DNA from: Apoda limacodes
Taxonomy: Eukaryota > Arthropoda > Insecta > Lepidoptera > Limacodidae
DNA length: 64,000 nt
Direction: 5' to 3'
Assembly (NCBI GenBank): GCA_946406115.1
Contig: OX291553.1
Location: 11,227,001 to 11,291,000, forward strand
A program made the translations under genes and the position numbers. Each line of letters starts with the position of its first letter. The stretch's first letter is position 1. Below the pieces are notes generated by a model. That model was not told where the DNA came from, ran no database searches, and saw only the letters and a list, made by a program, of their open reading frames with translations. Below, one piece after another: positions 36,701-48,700 of this stretch.

Positions 36701-39700
36701 CCTTATTGGTTTTGTTAAGTTATTGCATCGCGATAGTTGTATTTATTTATCTTTAGGCATTATATTCTATTAAAATAATATTCAAATGCATTTTAAACTT
36801 TACCGATGTTTTCTTCATTACAGATTAAACGCTGTTTTTCGGACAGTTTAAAATGTTGACCAAGAATTCTAGCGACGGTGAAAAAGTTTGTGGGACTTTT
36901 TCGTAAAATTGGATAGTCGAAGTGCCAAGTGCTCGCTATGTTTAAAAACATTGCTTATTAGCAACCGCTCCACTATAGGGTTAAAAGGGCATTTACAAAA
37001 AGTACACTGTATCAGTGTCATAAATAATATCACTGTATAATAATATCACTGTATAATAATATCACTGTATAATAATACAACTGGCAGATTCACAAGCTCC
37101 TACTGATGCTATAGCAACCACTTCAAAAAATTAAGATTATCAGGAAGTAGTTCCGAGCAAGAAGACCAAGAAGACTATTGATTCCTACTTTGAAAAAGAA
37201 AATTCTATGGAGAGTTTGGTCACTAGGATAGTGTGTAAAGATGGCTTTAGTCTTAGTACATTTTGTACATCATCCGACTTGAGATTATTATTCGCAAAAT
37301 CAGGATTTCAATTGCCGACTTCTCCAAATACCATCAGAGCGATCATTTACAGGTATGCAGAGAATATTCAAGCGGATTTCATTAAGGAATTCACTAATTT
37401 AAAACAAAAAGGACAAAGATTCTCATTGAGTTTTGACGAGTGGACCTCCCAAAAAAATCATAGATACATAAATCTCAACTTGCACCATGATGATAAACAT
37501 TTTAATTTAGGGTTAATAAGAATTCACGGCTCCTGCACTGCCGAACACTGCATTGAATTAGTGTCAGAAAGGCTGAATATTTTCAGCTTAGTGATGGAAA
37601 CCGATACCATTGGTATCACTACGGATGGCGCGTCCTTAATGGTAAAAGTTGAAAAACTTTTGCCTTGTTATCAGCAATTGTGCTACGCTCATGGTATCCA
37701 GTTGGCTGTGGTGGACGTGCTATACAAGAAGAAACCTCATAAGGAAGTAGAACAAACAGCAACAGATGAAAGTGACGAATGCGAAGACGATGAAGACTTA
37801 GAGACAGAGATGAACGATGGATTGGCATTGGCAGTTACAATCCAACCAAAATTAGTGGACTCTGGTGAATTAATCCCACGATACAGCGCACTGCTCATGA
37901 AAGTACGCAAAGTTGTAAAAATTTTCAAAAAATCACCTATATCACCTATGATTTATTTTTGCAAAAGTATGTTAAGAAAGAGAAAGGTAAAAAACTAAGT
38001 CTGATTCTTGATTGCCGCACGAGATGGAACAGTTTGCTCAGTATGCTGGAACGTTTCTACAACCTTAAAGTTTGCATCCATAAAGCATTGATAGACGTCG
38101 GTTCCGAAATAAAATTTTCCGGCGATGAATGGTCAATAATCAATGAGTTGATCGTCAGTCTACAACCGTTGAAACTGGCTGTAGAAGCTCTTTGCAGAAG
38201 AGAGTCCACATTGATAACTGCCGACACAACCCTGAAATTTGTTTTAGACAAGCTATATAGCCAGGGCACTTCTCTAAGCGCCGAGCTAGCTGAAGCACTG
38301 CGCAACAGAATCGCAGAACGGCGCCTCTCCGAAGTTACTGGTACGTTAGTGTACTTGAAAAATCCAAAAAGTATATAGAAGCAATTAAAAAACCTGGCTA
38401 TTTTCCTTTGCCAAAAAAGAATTCTATGCGGCAGGAGATGAAAACTTTGTTAAAACGAGTAAATAAACACCGCATTGTAGAGCCGGTGCAAGAAGATATC
38501 ATGGAGTTAGAAGAGGATGGTCTAGATGATGATGACGCAGTCGCAAAACCCGTGAAAATGACTTTAGAGCAAGAGCTTGAGATGGAACTTAAAAGAGAGA
38601 AGGATAACTTTAATAAACAAAAGCCAAGTGGTCAATTAGATTACGAAAAGGTCCTGAAAAAAGAAATGAGCGTTTATGAGACCGAAGGAGTGCGAGGTGA
38701 ACATTTATCTATGGTTTATGAGTATTTAATGACCCTAAAACCGACCAGTGTAGAGGCCGAAAGAGCATTCTCAGCAGCCGGCTACATATGCAGTTCTGTG
38801 CGAAGCAGGTTGGGAAATAAGACTGTAGATAAAATTTGTTTTCTAAGGTCTTACTTTCAGAGAATTTAAAAAAAGAAATAGTCCGTCTCTTATCGTCAGA
38901 TTTTAAACTGCCTAATTATTAACTAACGAGTGAAGAGAAGATTATTTCGGAGCTTCTTTTAATACAAAAAATTGATTGAAGATTAAAATAGTATTATTAT
39001 TACGATCCTTTTTTATAGTTAATTTTAAAAAAATTTGTAAGACTGATTGCCACTGATTAGCCATTCTATCATTAAACATAAACGTAAAAGATATTACTTA
39101 CTTAGAAACATTATCTAAAATGTTATATAAGGTTATATGTTTGTTATTTTATTTTAAGTTGATTCTTTTGATCTCAAATGATTAAGAAACCAAAGCAAAT
39201 TGATATAAGATATCACCAAATGAGTGAAAGATTTCATAGATTATCGTGAGAAGTACAAATAATAAAAAAATGTCATAAAAATGTTGTCTTTTTATTATCG
39301 TTCCACATTTTGCTGGATCCGCGCTGGACCCAGCTGGATTCAGGTCAATCCAGCAAGAATCCAGCTGGATTGAAAACGCCGCTGGACTGCAATCCCTAAT
39401 AATGACACTGTTTGTGTAATAAAAAATTAAACTTAACAAAAATATGTTCTTTCTCTTGCTTAAAAGTTCTGTGCCCAAACGCACGATATGAAATACAATT
39501 TTCAAACTCTGTTCTGAAAATTTATTCGATAATTATAATTTTATTTTGACTTACAATAAACTTCTATGAGTGTAAATTATAAAAATACATATAACGATGT
39601 ATTTTCCATATTTAAATTATCAGTAAATAAACACACATGCATATAATGTATATTTTTTAAATTATGATATATTAAGATACTAACCTATACTAAACAGACT

Positions 39701-42700
39701 ATTCCTTTAAGTTCATCTTTTCGTACGTGTCCGAAGTTACATAATATTTTATTATCTTTACCGTGTGTGGTACGTTGCTATAAATATCATATAATATTGC
39801 GCACTATATTAAAAGTGTAACACATTGCTTTGTACAGTTACGTGTGTGACGGGCTTAACGCCTTGACTTAGCGTATAAACAAGTTTCCGGTTCTACGTAT
39901 AACTTATATTTATGTATAAGCATTCCAGGATGTCAAAAAATTTGTATTCTATCTATTTTATTATCCCCATTATATTGAGTATTTACAAGAAATACCTGCG
40001 GGTGATTATTAGGTTTTATTAGGGTTCTATACCCAAAAGGTGATAAGCGGAACCCTATTACTAAGACTCCGCTGTCCGTCCGTCCGTCTCTCACCCGGCT
40101 GTATCTCATGAGCTGTTATAGTTAGACGCTTAAATATTTACAGAATATTGAGTTATATAGTCACTTTAAAAAGTAATAATTAAATTAAAATAAAACAAAT
40201 ATTTAAGGGGGGCTCCCATACAACAAACGTGATTTTTTTTGTCGTTTTTATAGATAATGATCTCTCGTGAATGCGAGTCCGACTCGCACTTGGCCGATTT
40301 TTATGAAAGCAATTTTGCACTATACGGGTGCGGCCATGGAAAAGGTAATTGATTAAAATACAATCACCGTTGGAGTTCCACCGAAGCGATCCTTTGTGTG
40401 TAAGTCATGTCACACGGCTGGTTTTTGACATTTGGTTAAAATACAAAAAAAAACACGACATTAAAATGGAGAGAATGAATTAAAATACATTTCTATGGAA
40501 TAAATCAAACACAATAAAAAGTTAAAAAAAAATCAAAAATCCGACGGCGTTAAAAATATGAGAGAGAAATAAGTAGTAACTTGAAAGAAAAATATAATTT
40601 TACTTCGACAATAAAAATGAATCTAATGCAACTTCATATGTTGAAATCGTTAAGACTACAGAGTATGACGTTATAGTAATAGACATACTCTTACCTACAT
40701 ACATAAGTATATACACTTGAAAACATCCCCCCTCCCCGTTCGGTATGCCATACGCGGTGCATCGCACGAGGCTCGAGTCGAGGAGGGTAGTAAGTTCGAA
40801 CAGTTTGAGGCGCGACACTTCATTAGTCTCGGCCATTCATCACCGCAATGTAATTGGGGTAGGTCTCTTGATTTAGGCTTCAAGTTACGAGTTGAAGCGA
40901 ACATTAGAAATTTTGTAACATTTTTTGCAAGTTCCACTGGTAATAATAAAAACCGGCCAAGTGCGAGTCGGACTGGGGCACAAAGGGTTCCGTACCATTA
41001 TCTATAAAAACGGCAAAAAAACCACGTTTGTTCTATGGGAGCCCCCCTTAAATATTTGTTTTAGTTTAATTTAATAATTTATTTTTAAAGTGAATATATA
41101 ACTTAATATTCTGTCAGTATTTCAAGCGTCTACTTGTTGTATGAGAGCCCTTAAGTATTTATTTTATTTTGTTTGTTAGTATTTTTTATTATAGCGGCAA
41201 CAGAAATACATCATATAAGTTTTTAAATTTACGCGTTCCTATTTACTATTTTAAATAAGAAATACATCATCTCTGAAAATTTTAACTGTCTAACTATCAC
41301 GATTCATGAGATACAGCCTGGTGACCGACGAACAGACAAACGGATAGCGAAGTCTTAGTAACAGGGTCCCATTTTTTACCCTTCGGGTACATAACCCTAT
41401 AAACAATTTACGTGTAATAATGTGAAGACGTATAAATTTTTTAAATTTTTTAAAATTTGGGTAATGTATCACAAACAACAGCGAAACACACGTGGTGCGA
41501 AAAAAATCTTCTGGTATAATTAAACGTTAGTACCTGCGGCTCGATTCCGTAAAATGACAGCTAACAATTCTCGTTTGAAATCCATAGAAATAAGTTATAC
41601 ATTGCGCATTTCTTTCAAAAAGGTTTGCAATCTCTTACGGAATCGACCCGCAGGGCTATACTCTATCCACCGAAACGAGTTAATAGAGCATTGTCTCTGT
41701 CGCACAATCCCTTACAAAAGATAAGGACACAAAAAGGTGAGTGGGCGTCAACTATACTGATAAAAAGTTAAGGTGTGTTCATATGCGATGATTTTGTGCG
41801 CTCAATAGTAAGCACTAAAACCACTTAAGTATTTTGTATTGAACTTAGAGAAAGAAAGAAAAATATTAAGACAATGTTTTAAAATAAAATTATGTATATT
41901 TAAATAGTTTAACATATACAATTAATTAAATTATTCCGACGTATCACTACTGTCGCTGTCACTTCCCACGTTTATTATGAATGTTTCGGTCATTGTTTCC
42001 ACATTTCTGTCCATGGCATTCATTTTCGGTTCTACTATCTCTTCGACATGTTTTATGCATTTTTTCCATTTTGCAGCGTCAATATTTTGAATTGAGTTGT
42101 TTAATAACATTTTTAATTCTGCCATCTTGTATGTTTTGTTGCGGGATGCGACATGTCCTTTAACTTGAGCCCAGATCAACTCTATCGGATTTAATTCGCA
42201 GTGATACGGCGGAAGTCGTACCACAGTTTTATTTTTAGCTTTCGCCATTTCGTCTACGACACGCGCCTCGTACTGCTCCTTATGATTTTTTACGATATTC
42301 AGTAGCTCTCGTTTTAATAAATCATCCTGAAAGGGGATTTGTTTTTCTTTCAACCAATTAATTATCTCTTGTTTTTTATTTTTTTCAGTCGGAATTTGCT
42401 CTACTTTTCTTGAGTGGTACGAAGCGTTGTCCATTACAATAATACAATTATCATGTAACTTTTCAAGAATATTTTTGAACCAATTCTCAAACACTTCGGC
42501 ATTCATATCTTGATGGTAATCTCCTTGCTTTTTTGACTCGAACACGTGTAAGCCCCCTTCTACAAATCCATCATCACTTCCAATATGAGTAATTATTAAC
42601 CTTTTTCCTTTTCCTGGAACAATAAAAAATTGTATTGAATGATCTGATACAAAGTTAACGCTCACACAGTTTAAGATAACATAACAAACAATAAGTGCCG

Positions 42701-45700
42701 CCAATTAAGGATCGCTCAGGTACATTCAAACCTTTTCAAAGAATTGCATTAATGACAAAGACAGTTTTAACAATGGAATTATGTTAAAGAACTTACCGGA
42801 AGGATTTTTTAATCCAGTTGTCAGGCCATCAAGGAATGCGTCGCGTTTATTTTTCACATTTGTATCAGTCCATACGTTTGTAGTAGTATGGCCTTCATTG
42901 AGCCAAGTCTCATCCAAATAATATATTTTTTTCTTTTCTTCTCTTGCCATTTTCATTGTCCGCAAATAATTCCTCCGCCAAAAAAATATGTCGTCACGAT
43001 CAATCAATAAGCTGTTCCTGCATCTTTTAATGTACCTAAATCCAATCATTTTAAGGATTTTATGAAGTGTTGATCTTTTGAATGTCCCCAAAGTACCATC
43101 TTCATTTATTGAATTCATTATTTTGTCCAATGTCGGTATCTCATTTCGGGAAAATAAATCGTGAACTTTTCTTCTTATAGCACATTTAGTTAAGTCGTCG
43201 ATTGTGTCTACAATGAAAGTACGTTTTCTTGTTTTTTTGGGTGAATTTAAAACATTTTTAGTTTCTTTCTCTTTCAGAATTCTATAGATGGACATCCAAT
43301 GAACACCCATAGATGATGCAACAGCTTTCATGACGTCATTGTTTGAAGGGGATTCCATGGAACTCCTCATAGATTGATACATGTTCCATATCATTGTTTT
43401 TTCAGTCGAGGAAAAGGCTCGTCGTCGCCTTTTTTCCACAGAGTTACCTCCATGTAAACTGTCGGCCATCTCACTTAGGCAAATCGACAGTAAACTCAAA
43501 AAGTCCGTTATACAAGCGCCAAGTCTTTAGGAATGCAATCAATCACAAAGCCGGGTCACACGTAACAAAATTATCCAGAGTCCAAATAACAAGCCGAGTC
43601 AAAAAATAAAATAATAGATTGCACTAGCACAGTGAGCACGTCTGAACAGTACGAGTCGCACGAACAAACTAAAAAAACTCGCGCTGTGAACACAGCCTTA
43701 ACGTCATTGTTCGACCAATCACATGCCAGTTCATTTTTCCCCTATTAACTCGTTTCGGTGGATAGAGTATAGTAGCTGTGCTCGGATTTTTTTGCGCTTT
43801 TACAAAAAATCCAACTTCATAGGTAAACTTAAGAAGCAAAACCGTATCTAAATACAAAATTTTGTTTGTATATACATACACATATATATGTACATGTGCA
43901 ACAATTGCTTATTTAAATATATATGTATATAAGATGTATATTCTGACAGGATTAAAGTATTAAGATATTTAATGAAGCACCTTTCAAATGAAAAAGTTAA
44001 GATACAAGACACAATAAATTACAAACTTTCATTTATTTGCACAACAATTTGTTGCGACTCAAATTTGACATTTGGACGGAGAAAATTTGAAAATATAATA
44101 AAAAATGATGGCCTTGCAAAATCAAACCACATAAAAAGAATTGTTAATTTCTTTACTAATACTTTTTTAATTTGAAGTTAATTAAACGTCATAAAGTAAA
44201 ATTTTGGCAAATTTAGGGATAATGCAAAAGACCCTAATATCTAGATTCGCATATTAGTCCTTTGTATAGACATTAAATCTGTAATCCAGTTCAGTGATCC
44301 TTTTTGGTAGTTTGAAGCAAATATTATTTTTGGTACATTCTGTTATAAAAACGCTTCTTGCTTATAATTGCACCATAAATCGCATTCCCTTTCAAAAGAC
44401 ATGCAAGGTCTGCTCTTATTGTGTATCGCCCACATCTGTAACAATAAAAATTATACAATTAATAATTAATACTTTATATATAAAAGGTATTTTAGGAAAA
44501 GAAAAATATTTCTTTGCAGGATTCAAGTTATCACAGGGATAGTTAAAGGGCATTTTACCATACCAGAAAATTCAAAATTTTAAATGCATTCCACTTAAAA
44601 AAAACTACCTATAATAACAGCTAAAGCTTGCTATAGCAAACTTATTTAGTATAGTCAAGAGGTTTCCGTAGCCCGCGTCGTTAACCAAATTCAGAGAGGG
44701 TAGAGCCGCGGGCAAAAGCTAGTAATAAAATAAAATATTTATCTCCTATGAGCTTGCAACATTGTAACGATCTAGAAAGTTTGCGCATCGTTTTAAAAAA
44801 GGCACTACCTTATATTAGCATTGTAGTTTAAGACTTGGTGGTAATAATTTTTTGCCTCGCATCGTACCGTCTGTAAATCTGGCAATCATTTTGTTTTTTT
44901 TTACAGGGAAATTGCAATGCTGTACGATGAAGGGGTGTCACCCACGACAGCAAAAGCTCGCGTGGCTGCGGTGGTGGCTCACGAGATCGCACACCAGTGG
45001 TTTGGGAACCTGGTGACACCTGCCTGGTGGTCCGACATCTGGCTTAATGAAGGTTTTGCTTCCTACGTGGAGTACGTGGCTGTTGATGCTGTAAGTAGTG
45101 GTGCTTCTTTACTTCTAGGGATTGACCGTGGTTGGCTTTTATCTGACTCTTAAACGCTTTTGTTATGAAATTCTGAATTCCACTTATACCGTGTGAAAGA
45201 GTAAAAACCGGTCAAGTGCGAGTTGGACTTGCACAGTAACGGTCCCGTACTACCATATAATCGTAAGTTTCTCTCTTAAATTGTTGCTTTTTGTTATTTT
45301 TATTATTTGTTGCGAAATCCGCTGTAAAATCTCATATTCTATGGAAGTTTTTAGCATTAGATACCTATCTATTACGTTTTAAAAGATAGTCCTTTCCTGG
45401 ACAGACATGAGGCGTAGTAATAGTTTGCAGCCGTTGCGTACGGAACCTTAATAAGAAGAACAACATAATAAGATAGGATATTTAATTATCACTTTAGTGC
45501 TTTAAATGCTTAAAACATTTAAAATAATATTGTTATATTTAATTTATCGAGTTAATTTAGGAGTTTCTTTAGTATGGCGGCATTAAGTGAGATATTTTAT
45601 GATTAAGGTACGTACCCAAAACGATATTATGCACTTATTAATATCTGTATCCATAATTGTGATAGATAATGGTAATTACACGTGTCTCCACCCCACGTGT

Positions 45701-48700
45701 TTACACACACCTACGTTATTATAAAAGAGTATCTAAATAAATCGAACTGGCTGTAGAAATTTAATTCTTTTACCTCGATTTAATTTAAAAAAAAATAATG
45801 AAGAATGGCGCACAGATGTTAAGTCCTGTATTCTGTCCTGTAAACTGAGCAATATGCTCACGAAATTGGCCACGCTATGTATGTATGCATGTATATATGT
45901 ATGTACATATATGCTTAAAATTTTTGGCATTAGACTTCAAGGAAAAGGAAAGATATAACTTTATGTTCTATGTTTGCGTGCGTAAGGTCCATTTTTTTAT
46001 CTTATTCCAGGTGGAGAAATCTTGGAAGTTAATGGAAGTGTTTGTGTTAAACGAAATACAGAGTGTATTTAAATTAGATGCGCTGACGTCATCACATCAA
46101 ATCTCAGTGGAAGTCGGAAATCCTGAAGAAATTGGAGCTATCTTTGACAAAATTTCTTATGGAAAAGGTGATGTTCGTAGCAAAATTTTAGCATTTCCCT
46201 GATACTTGTACCTACCTTAAAGTATTAAAATAGTCGATTTTACAACAAGTGAAAAGAAAGAGAATTTAATTCGAGAGACTTACTTGTATGCTAGAGTAGA
46301 ATCCTGAGCGGTTTTTTCGGGTGTTTACAAACACAAAGCTAAACTCAATTTTTACCAGTGAATGCGAGAAAATATAAATTATCACATAGTGGTTTATATT
46401 CCGTAATTATTACCGCATAATAACAATTAAAACAATTTATCATTAGTTCCAAATTCAAAATGTTTTTATTCACTCAGTGAGTAAAAGTGAGTCTTATTCA
46501 CTGTTTGTTTTTATTCACTCAATGAGTAAACGTAGGTTTTATTCACTATTATTTTTATTCACTCAGTGAGTAAAAGTGAGTTTTATTCACTGTTTGTTTT
46601 TATTTACTCAGAAAATGAAATTGAGTTTTATTCACTGTTTGTTTTTATTCACTCAGTTAGTAAAATTGAGTTTTATTCACTGTTATCGACGAATAAGATG
46701 CCCTTAGCTAAATTACTTTACTTGAACTTTTGTGGTTATTATCATTATTCGTTACGGCGTTACCTTGCGTTTATGTTTTTTTCGGCACTGTTGAATGCGC
46801 TATCTTTACGGGTAAATTGATTAAAAAGAAGCGGCTTTCTGTTGCATAGTCACAGTATTAATCATAGTCATATTCGGCTGGTTCATATTATTGTTTACGC
46901 AACGAGAGCAAAGAAAGAGTTTGAGACGCAAACATTACCATAATTTTCTAGGCATGTGTCATTAATATACCTACATTTTTAGAAGTCGAGACTTAGTGAG
47001 ACCATAAAAAGTAAGCTATTTAAATAAAATTTAAATAATGTTTTGAATGTGCATTGGACGCCTGCTAAATACCTTGTGAATTTATCTTAAAAAAAAAAAA
47101 TCATTCAAACTTTTAATCCTTATTTTACCGTTTCGTCGCAAAATCCTTTCCTTGCTTTGTAAAAGGCATCTATTTTTAAAAGTCCAATATTAGTCAGTCA
47201 GGACATAAGTTTTTATATTAACCTATAGGTGGCAGGATGTATAGTTAACACCAAGAAAACAATTTCATCATTTAATTCTACATCAGGTTCAGCAATACTA
47301 CGCATGATAAATCACTTCCTGTCTGACGAAGTGTTTAATGATGGTATCACGGATTACCTACACGCTAAAAAATACAGCAGCGCGGAACAGCGAGATCTAT
47401 GGAGTGCTCTTACAAATGCGGCACGGAAGAAGGGTGCTTTCGAAGCCGACGTTGCTGTAGTCATGGACTCATGGACGCTGCAGACTGGCTTTCCGGTGCT
47501 CACTATCACTAGGGACTATACCACTGGAGCTATTTCTTTAAGACAGGTATGTTTTTTAAATTTCTTATTTTGTACGATTACATTATTTATATTATCTATC
47601 TATTTTAACGTAAAAACTGGTGAATTTGAACCTGCGTTTGAACGCGCTAATCTTAAAAATGTATATGTAGTACCTATGTATTTATATTTACGCTACAACC
47701 CCAAGAAGAAGCGGTAACATTACGTGAGTGAAACTGCTAGCTCGTTTAGAGTTTTTTGTTTGTACTTGCGGTCCGCCTGATGGTAAGCAGTCAACACCTG
47801 GGGCATCACTCGCGCGTTTCGGACCCTTCAAAAATATAATAACTTCTTTCTTGAAGAACCTCATACTGTAGTACTATGGTAGAATGTAGTCATGTCGTGG
47901 GCAGCATTTCGAACAATTCAAGAGAAGAATATTAAATTTGTCATTAGATTATCATTGTAGATACTAGTATCTGTACCTAGATATCTTAACATTAATAATA
48001 TACTTTATTACTAATATACTAGACAATTAAACAATAAAAGTAATAACTAATTGGCGGTCTTATCGCTAATGAGCGATCTCTTCCAGACAACCTTTGGGTA
48101 GAGGAGACTTTATAAAATTATTGAGTAGAATGTGCTAACTGAAACTTAACAATATAAGAAAAAAAAGGCAACTGTTAAATAGTTTATACATTTATAGCAA
48201 TAGCTAAATTTATTTACATATGAATAATAAATAATACTAATACGTACAAAAATAAATATATATATATATCAAATATATAACAAAAAATAAAAATATAAAA
48301 ATAAATACTCAAACTACATACATCTTAAATAATATATAAGGACCGACTAATATAATAATTACGTATTAGAAACACGTACGGTTATTCTGTTATCACATGA
48401 TTGTGATGTTAGCGTAGGAGTACAAGGTTTTCTAAGCACGTCATCAAAAAGTCATCAAAATATTACTTCCATGAATGATATTAACTGTATCTGATAAATG
48501 TTTTTGTAGATTTTCGTGTGCACTTAAAGACAGACCACTTAAAAGTAACTGCCTTATAAATGCCCTTATATCCTCAACGTTTGATCTTATAGTATTTATA
48601 GTTCATCAGATGATGATGCAGAGTTCAGTGTGGTTTTAGGCAAAGCCGTTCTCTAACATCTCCATTGATTTGGTTGTTAGCTTGTCTACACATCTTTTGT

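Larger units (their letters stand above)
35884..39398 (+). mobile_element. hAT transposon, 3.5 kb, with 8-bp target duplication
   Basis: The ends are inverted: tagggattgcaat at 35884 and its near-complement (attgcaatcccta type, one mismatch) ending 39398. The 8-bp direct repeat ataatgac sits immediately outside both ends (35876-35883 and 39399-39406), the target duplication size of hAT elements. Both ends carry subterminal ctggatccagc palindromes. The transposase inside is in the + orientation and broken. Confidence 0.93.
41659..43769 (-). mobile_element. Tc1/mariner-superfamily transposon with intact DD82E transposase
   Basis: The 28-bp inverted ends (tactctatccaccgaaacga then gttaatag) are identical at both sides, flanked by TA at 41657-41658 and 43770-43771. 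The 2.1-kb interior carries one - strand transposase gene with a spliceosomal intron. Perfect ends, TA flanks and an unbroken reading frame suggest recent activity. It lies antisense within aminopeptidase intron 3. Confidence 0.93.

Noticed and set aside
41981..42163. Plus-strand frame opposite the transposase
   Set aside because: It is a shadow of the - strand DD82E transposase exon.
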